Shown here in pieces: positions 41,401-53,400 of a stretch of 64,000 bases of DNA. The translations under genes and the position numbers were made by a program. The stretch lies in NCBI GenBank assembly GCA_032622095.1, contig CP136069.1, forward strand, positions 42,882,194 to 42,946,193, in the 5' to 3' direction. The notes beneath the pieces were generated by a model. That model had not been told where the DNA came from. It saw only the letters and a program-made list of their open reading frames with translations, and ran no database searches. The stretch comes from Siphonodentalium dalli (taxonomy: Eukaryota; Mollusca; Scaphopoda; Gadilida; Siphonodentaliidae). Each line of letters starts with the position of its first letter. Position 1 is the stretch's first letter.

Positions 41401-44400
41401 TATCGGCAAGGTTTTTTTTATCATTGGCAATTCTTCCCTCAAAATTCCCAGTAGAACAGACATATAGATATTGTGTGCATACTCTTCAACCTCACTGACC
41501 CGAGGATATGGTGACATGTGATTTACAAGACTTTTGGGGAGGTTCTGATCTGACCTGTTTCAGTCCCAATTTGTGCACATGCACTGTTGCAGTGCATATA
41601 TCCATCGTAACTAACTGTCACAGTGCATGTAAAATGGTTCTTTATGGCAATGTTCACAAACCTGAATTTAGTATGTCTGACATTTTCTGAATGAGGTCCC
41701 CAGAGGGTCAATTTAGTCTGCTTAGACCTCATCTTCTGGGAAGTATCTATAGTCTCAAATTAACATTGTTTTAGTTACTTTTTTCATTCTGTTGAGTTTC
41801 TATATCCCCTAATTTGCTGAAGATAAAATTCAGAATCGAGGTGACTAATGGGTGAACATCACCAAAACTTCAACTGGGGAACTTCAATCTAATCCTAGGT
41901 CTCCTATGGCAGTTGAGACCTAAGAGCGTTACTAAATTCACACTCTGGAGACCTCATTCTACAAATGTCAGACACACCAAATTCAGACTCGAATGTTCAC
42001 TATACCTGAGTGTGAAAAATGAGTCAACAGAAAATGTTGCATTGCCGATTGCTTGAAATGTCCATCTCTGAAACCAGCTTGAAACTTCCACCATATTTTC
42101 TGAAATGAAGAATCAATCGTTAAATTGCAAAGGATTCTATAGTAATGTAGTTAAATATAGAAGCTATGACACATGTGCCTATTGATATCACAGTCATGAC
42201 ACTTATGATTTAATTTGCTTTTGAAGTAAAAAACACATTTTACATGATAAAATGTGAAATATACTATGTCATTCTCCGATTGCCAGGTACAATGTTTATA
42301 CACAACATTTTGAGAGCAATATATCAGCTGAAGATATTGGGAATTTATTACAGACATATGAATGATTGATATACATCTGTGAATTATGTCCCCGGTAACA
42401 GCTCTGAATTTCACCCCATGTATTGGTTCACATGTTCACATGAGCACAAAGCGCTCATACATGTACGAATGTGGCTGTCAAAATGTCTGACAAAATATAT
42501 GGATCAAAGTATAAGATATTTTAACCGGTCATAATATGAGTATCTTTCGACTATCAATTCCGAGGGTGGAAGAGCCGAATTGGGATTTCTACAGTTCCAA
42601 CGTCGTTAAATTAGGTGAAGGGGAATCGTTACATCAAAATATTTAATTGACATCAGGGTTGGGGCGATAACATGCCAATGTAATAGATTACGATTACAAT
42701 TACTTTTGATTTACATGATTACGATTACAGATTACATTTTTCCCAATGTAATCAATTACGATTACAATTACTTTAGTAAATGTAATTGATTTCTTTTCGA
42801 TTTCATCTGATTACAATTGTTAGTTTCCAACCACGTTCGCATAGGAATAAATAATGAAATAAATCAAATTAAAATATCAAATTTGATTAAATAAAAACAT
42901 CACTACATAACACGGAAACAAGAGACGACTGAAATAATAGAAAGAAGCAAGCAATAAACACATACACTTTTTACATTTACATGTATTGGTGGGGTTTCAT
43001 CATGAAGTTGTGCACCAACTTATTGGGCATATATATTATGTTTTATGTGTATTTATTTATTTATGTAAATATATTTTTAACAGTTTTTATTTTCTTACAT
43101 GCATTGCAACTAACGCATGCTATTTATGAAAATATCATTGGAAACAAATATAAATTATGTACATGTTCTGATTGATTCAATACAAACATAACGAAATGTG
43201 ACATGTTTATCTGTGCAACTGGAAGTTGGTGTAAACGAAACTCAGCAAAGAATGGCTAATACAGGGTAAAATAGATGCAGTTGAACAAGCCTCATAACAT
43301 GGCGCTGGTCACTTACAGAATGAGGTCCACAGAGGGTGAGTTTAGTGACGCTTCCCCACACACCGGGCTAGCATCGTTAAATTCACCCTCTGGGACCTCA
43401 TTCTGCTTAGGCATCCTCTAAAGTACCTTTATTTTATCAATTAACAAATTTGTTTGTTTCTTTAGAAAGTTTCTTTTTCTTTTTGAGTTTAATTTCTCAA
43501 TATCCCCAAATTGGCAGACAACACAATGCACAATATATAGTGTGGTCGTGGGAGAGTTGAACCCGGAAGAAATTGGATACAAGCTGATTTTGGTGTCATT
43601 CGACGCGGAAAAACACCAGGAACAACATATCCAAAATCCGCAAAAATCCGCTCATGGGAAAATTCAGGATCCAAGATGGCGTCCAATATGGCTGACACAA
43701 TAAGTAAATTTCCCATTAGTGCCCAATAACACATGAAACCTCGGTAATTATGGAAAATTACGCACCAAAACATATTCCACATTGAAAGTAACACATGTCA
43801 GAACACGCACACTGCTAAGCTTGTTGTCCTTGGGGGCAGATGGCTATCAATATGGCCGCTGAATTCGGGAAAATTATAATTTTTAAGTGTATACAAATAT
43901 TCTTCTAATAAAAATGTCTATTATTAGCATATCCTATATTTCAATACAAGCAGTTTTTGTACATTTTGACGCAGAAAGGAACCGAGACCAACATATAAAT
44001 TTTTTATTAAAATAGCACAAGCAGTCAGGATACAAGATGGCGTCCAAGATGGCGGTCAAATGATGATATTTCGAGTCAGTGCCCATTAGCACGCGAACTC
44101 CGGGTTATATGGAAACTATTTAACCAAAACGGAAGTTACATTGACTTAGTCATGATACAGATGATACATAAATATAATGTGGGTACTGAAGGGGAGAATG
44201 GATGCCAATATGGCCGCCGAATTTGGGAAATGTGAAAATTTCAAGCTTACGCCTTTCTTAGACAATATTCTCCAATTAATAAAGGAAAACATGCCTATTA
44301 GTCATACTTATTCTCTACCAAACAACTGGGCCAACATACAAGAAACCGTCAAGTACTTAGTTATCATCTTCAGAAATTTCAAGTCTAATTTCCTCCGAGT

Positions 44401-47400
44401 TCTTACAGCCTTCGTCCACGACAATCTCCACATGCTACAACATATTTCAGTCCATTTTTGCGATCCGAACACAAGTTACTTCCACACGAATTCTTGGACG
44501 ACAACTTGCATTTACAGCGAACGAACTTCAATAGTTCACAAGGTGCTGCATCCTGGTCAGTCATAATTGGGATGAGTTCTGAGACACCAACCTTCCATCC
44601 CCATTCCCAAGGATCCAACGCATTATTTCGAAGATTTTTCCAAATCGTTACTTGTAGATGAACTCTCAGACTGTGGAAATATGCCGCCCTTTTTGTTGGT
44701 GGAAGTTTCTGAGGATCGCTCGATCCTTTGCTCGACGAAACCATTTCCATAAATTTAGCATAGCGGAGTGTATTCAAATTTTCTTCCGACTTTCCACCGT
44801 ACATAATGAAAAACAGTTTTATACCTAATTTTCCTATTTCACATTGGGTGGCTTCGATATTATGCATGCTAAGTGATGCGTCCCGAAACTCAGCCGATTC
44901 TTGGTATTTCTTGGAAAGACCGGTTTTACCATGCCCAAAAATGGCAGAAGTGGTGTCACAACCTAACCACGCATGCAGAAACAGAATGTTTTTTGTTGTG
45001 GCATCACCTGCCTTTTTCACGATATCGCCAATTTTCCACAGTGTAATGCCTCTTTTACTTGTCTTTCGTGCTTCCGAATGGAAGTACACGTCTGCCATAT
45101 TTGATGTCCAATGATACATCAATAGGACCAGTATATCGGTGTCATCTGTTTGTCCATCTGCGTTGAGTAGTTGACTCAACAAATCAATAAATTGACTCTT
45201 ATTGTTCTCGTTTGAGAGAAAGATCTCTTGATTCACATGAGCATTCATGTGGTCTTTCAGTTGAATATCTGCACATGTTTTCCCACTTCGCCTTCGGTGT
45301 TCGTGGTCTTTGATCGATGGACCATTTCCATAACCATCGAATACTATGCACCAACTCCATATTTCGTTCGCACGTATTTAACATATTGGTTAGCTACTTC
45401 TCGGTATGTGCATTTTTTTGCCCATTTAACTCTATGGAGAAGAGCCCCACCATCGATAACAGCTATGGCTTGCTCCGGCAGATCACAACCCTGGACAGGA
45501 TCAGTCAACGATTTAGCTAGTTGGGCTTTTGCGGGTTTCCTCATAGCATGATCCTTGAAAAGTGATGTTGGTATTGTTGTCAGTTCGTATGAAAAATACT
45601 TAGCCATGTCCTCCTCGCGTTGTGCAATTGCTATCAATCGTGAGAATAGCACAGTCGGGTTGAATTGCATTCGATCATTCTCGACTCTGATCCCAGGATA
45701 TAAATGGTCAAGAGATTTTATTTGATCCTTCCGCTTGAACGAGGCATCTGTGATACTCATGCTGTTGAGCTTTTGGTGGATCTCGAAACCGACACGTTCA
45801 GTGTCAATACAGTTAACACCGTCCCCATCACTAGATGTTAACCCAGACGACAGGGAGCGTAGTTTACCTTCACTCAAATCAAAAGGTTCATGTTCGTCAA
45901 ACCAACGTTGTATGATTACCAAATCATCAGAGTCACGTTTGCCTCTACTTGCCCCGAACTCCGCGTGCTGTTCACTGGTGGTATGCCTAAGTTTGGTTAA
46001 TTCGGTCATGGCATCATGAATCTCGGCACACCTATGCATGCTATATATCCATTGCATTCGGACAGATTCCGTCATCCCCCTACCTCTTGTCAGACCTCCT
46101 CTGCTTTTGATAGAACGCATAAGGACTTGTTCTATTATGAGATCTGTTGATAATCCTGCCCATAATCTATTGCTTCTACGTACAGCATGAAACCCATTTT
46201 CGGCGAAACATTTGTACAGCCAAGGGTGTTTATTAGGTAGTTCCAACATCTGCTGGAGATAGAGTCGACAGCTCTTGGCATAGTTGGCGTGACCGGTTGC
46301 GGCAAATAGATTGAGCATTTGCCCCACAGTAGCGAGATGCAGACTCCAATTTCCTGTCCTCTCTGCTCTAATGAAATTCTTCAACGTTTGCACATATTCC
46401 AAATACTGAACCCACAACTTTGCTGTCGGAGATTTCTCAATAAGCAACGATTTATACTTGTTCAAACATTCCTCGAGTTTCATCAATGGTTGAGACCCAG
46501 AAACAGCACTTGCTGGAATTACTCTACTTTCAATAGATTTGTACAAATCACTTATTGCGTTCATCTCATCCTTCTCGATTCTAGGTATTGTTTTTTCTTC
46601 AGACTGATTTATAGCTCCTGTGGCATCAGGCGAAGCATCGAGCACATTCTCAGTCTGCACTGTTCGGCCACCCCATGTGCTTGTCGGACTTGTACTTGTT
46701 TCTGTAGATGGCACAATGTCTGATATCAGCTTATTTGTAAGAGCAGCCTCAGTTAAGAAATGTCCACGCATTGCCCTTGATATTGCCTTCCCAGAAATCA
46801 TATGTGTAACTGCGTTAGGGCCATAGACATTCTCCAGAGCCTCTTCCAATCCCGAACCCTTCATTAGTGAATCAATACTACCCATAAAACTCATAATGGT
46901 ATGAAAGCCACCCAGCCTGCAGACTATATTCATGGACTTGGTCATTATAATATTCGTGGCCTTTATCCACAATGGCTGATCAAATGTGATACATGGTCTC
47001 AGGATGTTTAGTTTGGTCGCTTGACCCTGAACATAAAGGAGAGTTGAATATATACAATCCTCATCGGACGGATTCAAATCTATGATCGGCAAAAACAGAA
47101 CATCAGACTTCGTTGGGAACTTCTGGTCATCTGTCGTAATATATTGCATGAAGCCCGACCAATTTGTCCGAGGCTTTGTAGATTGGTTCACAAACCACCC
47201 TGAATGCCACAGTAGATCAGTGTTGAGCTCTGGTGGCAATGTGTGTGGAGTAATCAGTTGAAGCAAATGTTTGTAAGACAACGATGAAAGGCCTTTACCG
47301 GAGAATCAACATAATGGCATATCTGGACTCCTTTACCTCGAACTAGCTCATCAACCTTCGAACGCTGGCACCTGTTAATGGTGCGTGGCCTGAGGCTAAG

Positions 47401-50400
47401 ATGTGTTTGATCTTTTGGAGTAGAGACTGCTATCATGCCCATACCATGGAATGTTCCCTGACCATCTAAAGTTGCTATGTTATGGTCTACATTGTCGGCA
47501 ACCCACTGTGTAAATGTTCCGGGGAAATAGTCGGTTAGAATATCGTCAGACGTTCGGTTTGGATGACAGACTGTTTGTATCTTTCTACTTCGTCATGTGT
47601 AATGGAGAACCCCAACGTAGATAACTCATTCACCAACCATTTTGAACCGAACACGTGATCCATCTCTACACCCACACCAAAGAGTGTTGGTGTTATAACA
47701 GATCGAGGTCGAGCAGATTGAATTATGGAGTGCCCAATGCTATTTATCTTCAAATCGGATGTAATCAGAACACTTAACATCGTGTGCAAATAATGCGGAA
47801 CCCACTGTCTACCCCGATCAATGGAAGATATATCTTCACTGGTTGGGTATGAATTAGTGTCATACTCAGTCTCTCTTATTTCTGCTCTTAATATCCTTGC
47901 TGCTGTCAACATTATCCTTTCAGTTTCCTCTTCAATACTATCTCTCTTATCACAGTACCATTTTTCGTTTATGATAAACTTTGCCATGTTCCGAAAACAC
48001 ACTATATTGTTCCGTCCCTCAACTTCGGCGAAAAATATAAACTCCCCGTAGTGGTCCTGCAGTTTCTCTTTGAGCCATTTCATACTATACACATGACAAT
48101 CACCCGCATACTCAATCATTTTGTCATGCAACTCCCCCAGAGTATATAATTCTGCACCAGCTTCGAGCCAACTACAAACAATCTCAAACCATTGCTGCAT
48201 TCCCTGGTCCGATCTCCTACCACTTTTCGCCTTATCGACCAATGTTGGGTTTTCTTTACCCTTCTGGAAATCAGTATAACAGCGTGAGTGGTAGACAGAT
48301 TCTGCTGCTACCAAGTATATACAACCATACAATCGATCATGCACATCGGATGCCCATTTGGTCCCACTTTTATCACATAATTTTAGGATATTGTCCCGCA
48401 TTGGGAGGGTTGTTACTTGCCTCACCCCCTGATTTGTCGGGATGTCGAGGATCTGTAGTCGCAGGCGTACCACAAAACATACAGTCTGTCTTGAAATCAA
48501 ACGGTGACACACCAGATCTCAGTTGTTTATTTGGAGGTACTTCGGTAGTTATGTCGACAGAACGGTGTCGCCTTTTTGGATCTGTGAAATCTCTACGGCA
48601 ATTCGAATGGACAAGAACTTTACCGACTGGTGTCATCTGATAGCGCTCATTCAGATAATCTTTCAGGTCGTGCCTCCCACGTTTATCACAGAAATTGATC
48701 AATGTCAAAATGCCTTTCTTAGACACGATGACGGGAGGTTTGTCATCAAAACCCGATGGGCATAAAACACACATGTCATCCCGAAATTGCGTAATTTCTT
48801 GCGGCTCGCAAAATTCTGCCATAACTATATATTCAATACAAGACCAACTGATATATGGACTGACACTACATTTAAATGATAGAAATATAGAATATGTATA
48901 GTAACAGGTCTCCTGCGTACGTTGGCACCGTTAGGTTTCAACAGGAGAAAAGTTATAAGCCTTCAATCCAGTGGTTTGCAAATCAAAGTATTACTACTTG
49001 GACATACACAGCCGGAATGAGACAATACAAGCAACGAAGCTATATGCGAAAAAGCAGCCGATAGGCGAGACCTTTTATGTGCATATGTGAAAACAAGCAT
49101 ATAGCACGTGTTCTGTTATAAACGCTCTTTATGTTCTGTTCTGTTCTGTTATATACACGCTCGTTATGACATTTCCTGGAAGGGTATAGCAAACGCTCTT
49201 TATTGTTGAACGAACCGACATTGCCAGCCAGCTAATATAGATATCAGTGATACACATAAACTTGGTTTATTCGCTGTATGGACTAACAAATCGCAGTTAT
49301 AGTAAATTATATATACACATTAAGCACGTAAATTCGTCAATGTTCATAACTGGTTGAATAAATTGATAAAAACGGCATTTTAGAGTCAAACGTGTGTTGT
49401 ATTTCAAAGTGCTATGAAATCCTTGTCCATGCGCGGATTTTGGCAAATTTTGGATATGTTGTTTCTGTGGCTTTATCGGTTAGATTGATATAAATTTAAC
49501 ATGTATTCCAGAAAATATGACATGCCAATATAATTGACTGTTGTCTTAGACAAATATATACTTGAAAATTATAATTTTCTCGAATTTGGCTGTTATATTA
49601 ACAGAAGTATGTCCCAATTGACAACAAATTTGTCTATATATATGTTCTAACATATGTTACTATCAATGTGGAAACCGTTTTTGGTGAGATTTTTCCATAT
49701 TCACTGAGGGTTTGCGTGTCAATGTGCGTTGACTGGAAAATTATTCATTTGGCGGCCATCTTTTACGCCATCTTGGATCCTGAATTTTCCCATGAGCGGA
49801 TTTTTGCGGATTTTGGATATGTTGTTCCTGAAGCTTTTCCGCGTCGAATGACACCAAAATCAGCTTGTATCCAATGTCTTCCGGGTTGACCCCCAAATTC
49901 AGCTTCAACGACCATACTAATAGGTGTACAGTGGGTGCCCATCACCATCTGGGAATTTAAAGCTATGTCTAGGTATCCCATAGCAGATGCACAATGAGGT
50001 CCCGAGAGGATTAATTTGGTGATGCTAGCAGTGTAGGATCACAAAATTCACCCTTTGGGGACCTCAATCTGAAAATGTCCAGCACTAAATTTTGAGACCT
50101 GGTCATTGTTATCGAGCAGTTCAACCTTAATCGTAAACAATTAATTAATCAGAATACATATCATTAACCCCTTCCATGATGGGAGCCGTGCTGGTGCAGC
50201 ATTAACGATCTTGTGCCGCTGTATGCTCTTATATATGTGAGTCTCCCATAGGAAGCCTCGCATATATAAGAAAATGCACTGGCTTACAAGGTCAAGGTAA
50301 ATATTGTTAGGCCAATGTATTCTATTATATATGCGAGGCTCCCTATGGGAGACTTGCTTATATAAGATAATGCACTGGCACAGGGTTTTCGCAAACAATT

Positions 50401-53400
50401 CAGGAAGATCCAATCATGGAAGTGTTAATCTACTCAAACTGAAATATATTAATGCATTGAAGCCATATCTCAAATGTCTATGTTGCTTACCTCCAATGCC
50501 TAAACCAAATACATAGACATGACCAAGAATCACCCAAGACATACTGATGAATCTCACACCATGCACACACCTCAAGGTCGCACTACTCTGATTTGTGTCC
50601 AGAATCCTGGCTCCATTTGTGTAGAAAGAAAATGCCAGCAGAGATTTTGTTAACTTTCCTGAAAGAAAATGCTGGTATTAAATGATTGATGAATAATGGG
50701 CATAAAAATATAAGAATTAAACAGTAATTTCAATGTGGTCATGGGATTTTGACCAAAAGGGTTCATGCGGAGTTTGCAGAATTTGTATCGCGGTCAAAAC
50801 TCATAACCACATATCATTACAACTACGTTCGCTATGACTTAAATGCGTGCATTTGATTGGTCAAGGCCCTTAGATACACTTGGTAGTGACAATCGCTATC
50901 AGCCGAGGGAAGTGTCGTTTCCCGCATCACTGGGTGTAGTGATACTTTTAAAAGTTCGCAAATAAAGTCGAATATCCATGGGTCGAATTTACCCTGAATT
51001 TTATTTAGTCAACCAATCAAATCGCCAGAAATAACTTCCGTTTCTAGTGGTAACCTAAGACGCCAACTATTAGCGAAAAATTATCGCCGATTCAACAGCA
51101 AAATAGTACATTAATTAAACAAAAACAAATTAAAATAGACAATAAAACCACACTTTCTAACAAAGAAACACATTCGCGAAATTATACAGTATGTAGTTCG
51201 GTATCCGACACTTCTATAATAATAATAATAATAATATAGAGTATTTGTATAGCGCCATATCCCGTATGGCTCATGGCGCTGAACAATTCACACAAACGCA
51301 GTCACACACATTCACACTATAACATATACGCAATAAATAATATGCATGTATTTCAATAATTAAGTCTCCTCAACGTTTTCTGATGTTATTAGTCCGAAAT
51401 GGGAGATGAATAGGTGAGTTTTTAGGGCCGATTTGAATGTTTCCAAACATACGCCGACAGATGCATCGAAAACGACGTTGATTGCATATTGCACGTTGAA
51501 TCTGCCATTTATTACTTATGTTTCTATACTTAAAAATACATTACGAATGAGGATTATTTTTATATCATTCCCAGTTATAAATCAACTTCAATGGAATAGG
51601 TGGAGTGGCTAATCCCTCAGTTCATCCAATTGTAACACAATTTGTTTTCCTTTATGATTTAATAACTGCGGTCATATAAGGGTAGATTTTGTTAAACTTA
51701 TGTATATACAGCAAAACAATAACGATTTTTAGCAGAAAAAAGAAATCCCTAGCATTTAACTGGATTAGGCCTACATGTATATCACACATTCACCAAAAAT
51801 TCGTATCAAACTATAATTTTCATGTTATCAGGTATACGTAGTTAATAGCTTTTGTGAAGTGTCTGGGAAAATTCAAGAATAAATTTGTTTCATTATATAA
51901 TTATAGACAAAAACGAATTACTTTTTACAGGAAAAAATAGAAATACAAGCTCGGATAAAATTATGCATGCTTTGAACAATTACTAAGTTGAAAAAGGGGT
52001 ATAACTCCATTAAAAAAAGTCCGACGGACCTCATAATCGCAGGTGGAAATGTTCCCATGGTACTAAATTTATATCTTTGCCAAGTTTAATAACAATTGAC
52101 TAAAAATGTAGGAATACAAGCTTGGACAAAGTTATATCCACGGCCGAACGATTGGACAGACAGACAGGCGGACAAGCTGATTCATATATACCCTCCATAA
52201 CCTGGTTACGGGGTTTAATGAATTAAATCAAAAGGTCGCACAAATTATAGGCATTCAACTCCACATATGCTATTGTTTGAAAGACAAAGTTATTAAGTAT
52301 TCCCTATAGATATGTGTGCAGTCCAAAAGAAGAACTGCTAATTAAAAAGGGGCATCTTGCTTATACTTAATTGGAAGGGAGGATGTGCTGGATGAGATGG
52401 TTTGAAGTTAAACGACTTTTTTGCAATCGAATTTACATTTTAACTCTTCTATACTAAATACACATTGATGAGTTAGGAAATGTTCAGATAGGTTGTTTGT
52501 TGATCTTATTATCTGAACAATTCCCTCCATCCATCAATATGTATCCATCAACACTTCTATTATCTTTTCGTCTGTCTGTTGTCTGCTTTTATTATCTGAA
52601 CATCCCTCCAAATGAATAATAGACCATTCCGATTGTAGGCTTTTATAACTGAATGGGGCGGAGTTAAACCAAGTAAACGATGTAAGGGTTGAAATATATG
52701 ATATGGATTCAGAAAAAGATACCATCACTTCGTGAAGTGTGCCAATCACAATAAGAGACACAAGTAAATGTAGACTTTCCAAAACAAAGATGGCAACATC
52801 CATTGAGTTGTCTATCAGCATGGAGAAATACCGGTAAGTATAGCAATAACATGCATGGTGACAACAAAACGATAGGATCAGTTGAAAAGACTTTATAAGA
52901 AAAACTAAAAATATTATACTGTGCTGACTTGACAGAGGCTAGTAAGCTTAAGAGCGCGTACACATGAAGCTGCAAGAAAATATCAGGTAAAATTGCATAC
53001 TGATATTTTCTTGCTGCAAGGATTACGCCCGTGAGAACGCGGCGGTTTAGACGGTGTTGATTGAGCTCAATCAGAACTGTATTAGTCATGCTGGTTCAAG
53101 TGAATTGCGTCCGGTAAATAACCTATAGTCCATTTTGGCAATTCATAGCTTTGTGAAATTTCCAACTGTTGACGTGTATTACCGAAATCGGTGGGATTAG
53201 ACACACACTAACATGTAGCAACGTTGCTGATCCCATGCATAAAGACCTTCTGCATAATGAGAAAGTGGTCACGTTGTTTGGAAATTTTGAAATGTTATAA
53301 TTTCATAGTGCATGTATATGTGGGGTGACAAATGTTATTATGGTTTTGTGGCAAATCGGATGACCCAACCCCCATTGAGACCCCATATGAAGTTTTCAGG

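Larger units (their letters stand above)
39320..42000. other. Acyltransferase introns apart from exon 4
   Basis: Apart from exon 4 (40340-40432) and the MITE at 41686-41975 I see nothing to annotate here. The open frames at 39673-39861 and 41508-41732 carry no motif or splice support. Confidence 0.4.
43490..49963 (-). mobile_element. Academ-like DNA transposon (XPG-nuclease type), decayed
   Basis: About 6.5 kb with long inverted arms around one minus-strand coding region. Left arm about 43490-44240, right arm about 49390-49963. The best-matching 115 bp of the arms is nearly identical: CGCCATCTTGGATCCTGAAT, ATGAGCGGATTTTTGCGG, TTCCGCGTCGAATGACACC and CAGCTTGTATCCAAT, at 49767-49890 forward and 43555-43681 reversed. 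Weaker but continuous matching extends the arms inward by several hundred bases. The outer limits and target duplication could not be fixed. The protein architecture (zinc-binding segments, transposase-like core, XPG-like nuclease, CXC) fits what I recall of the Academ superfamily; no search was possible. It is inserted in the intron between acyltransferase exons 2 and 3. Confidence 0.75.

Noticed and set aside
44177-45551. Plus-strand open frames at 44177-44566, 44806-45114 and 45228-45551
   Set aside because: They are antisense to the Academ-like coding region, whose minus-strand motifs are clear; they carry no motif of their own.
43489-49889. Similar peptides from 43489-43794 (minus) and 49668-49889 (plus), as a possible duplicated gene
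   Set aside because: The likeness is the inverted arms of the Academ-like element read in mirrored frames, not a protein family.
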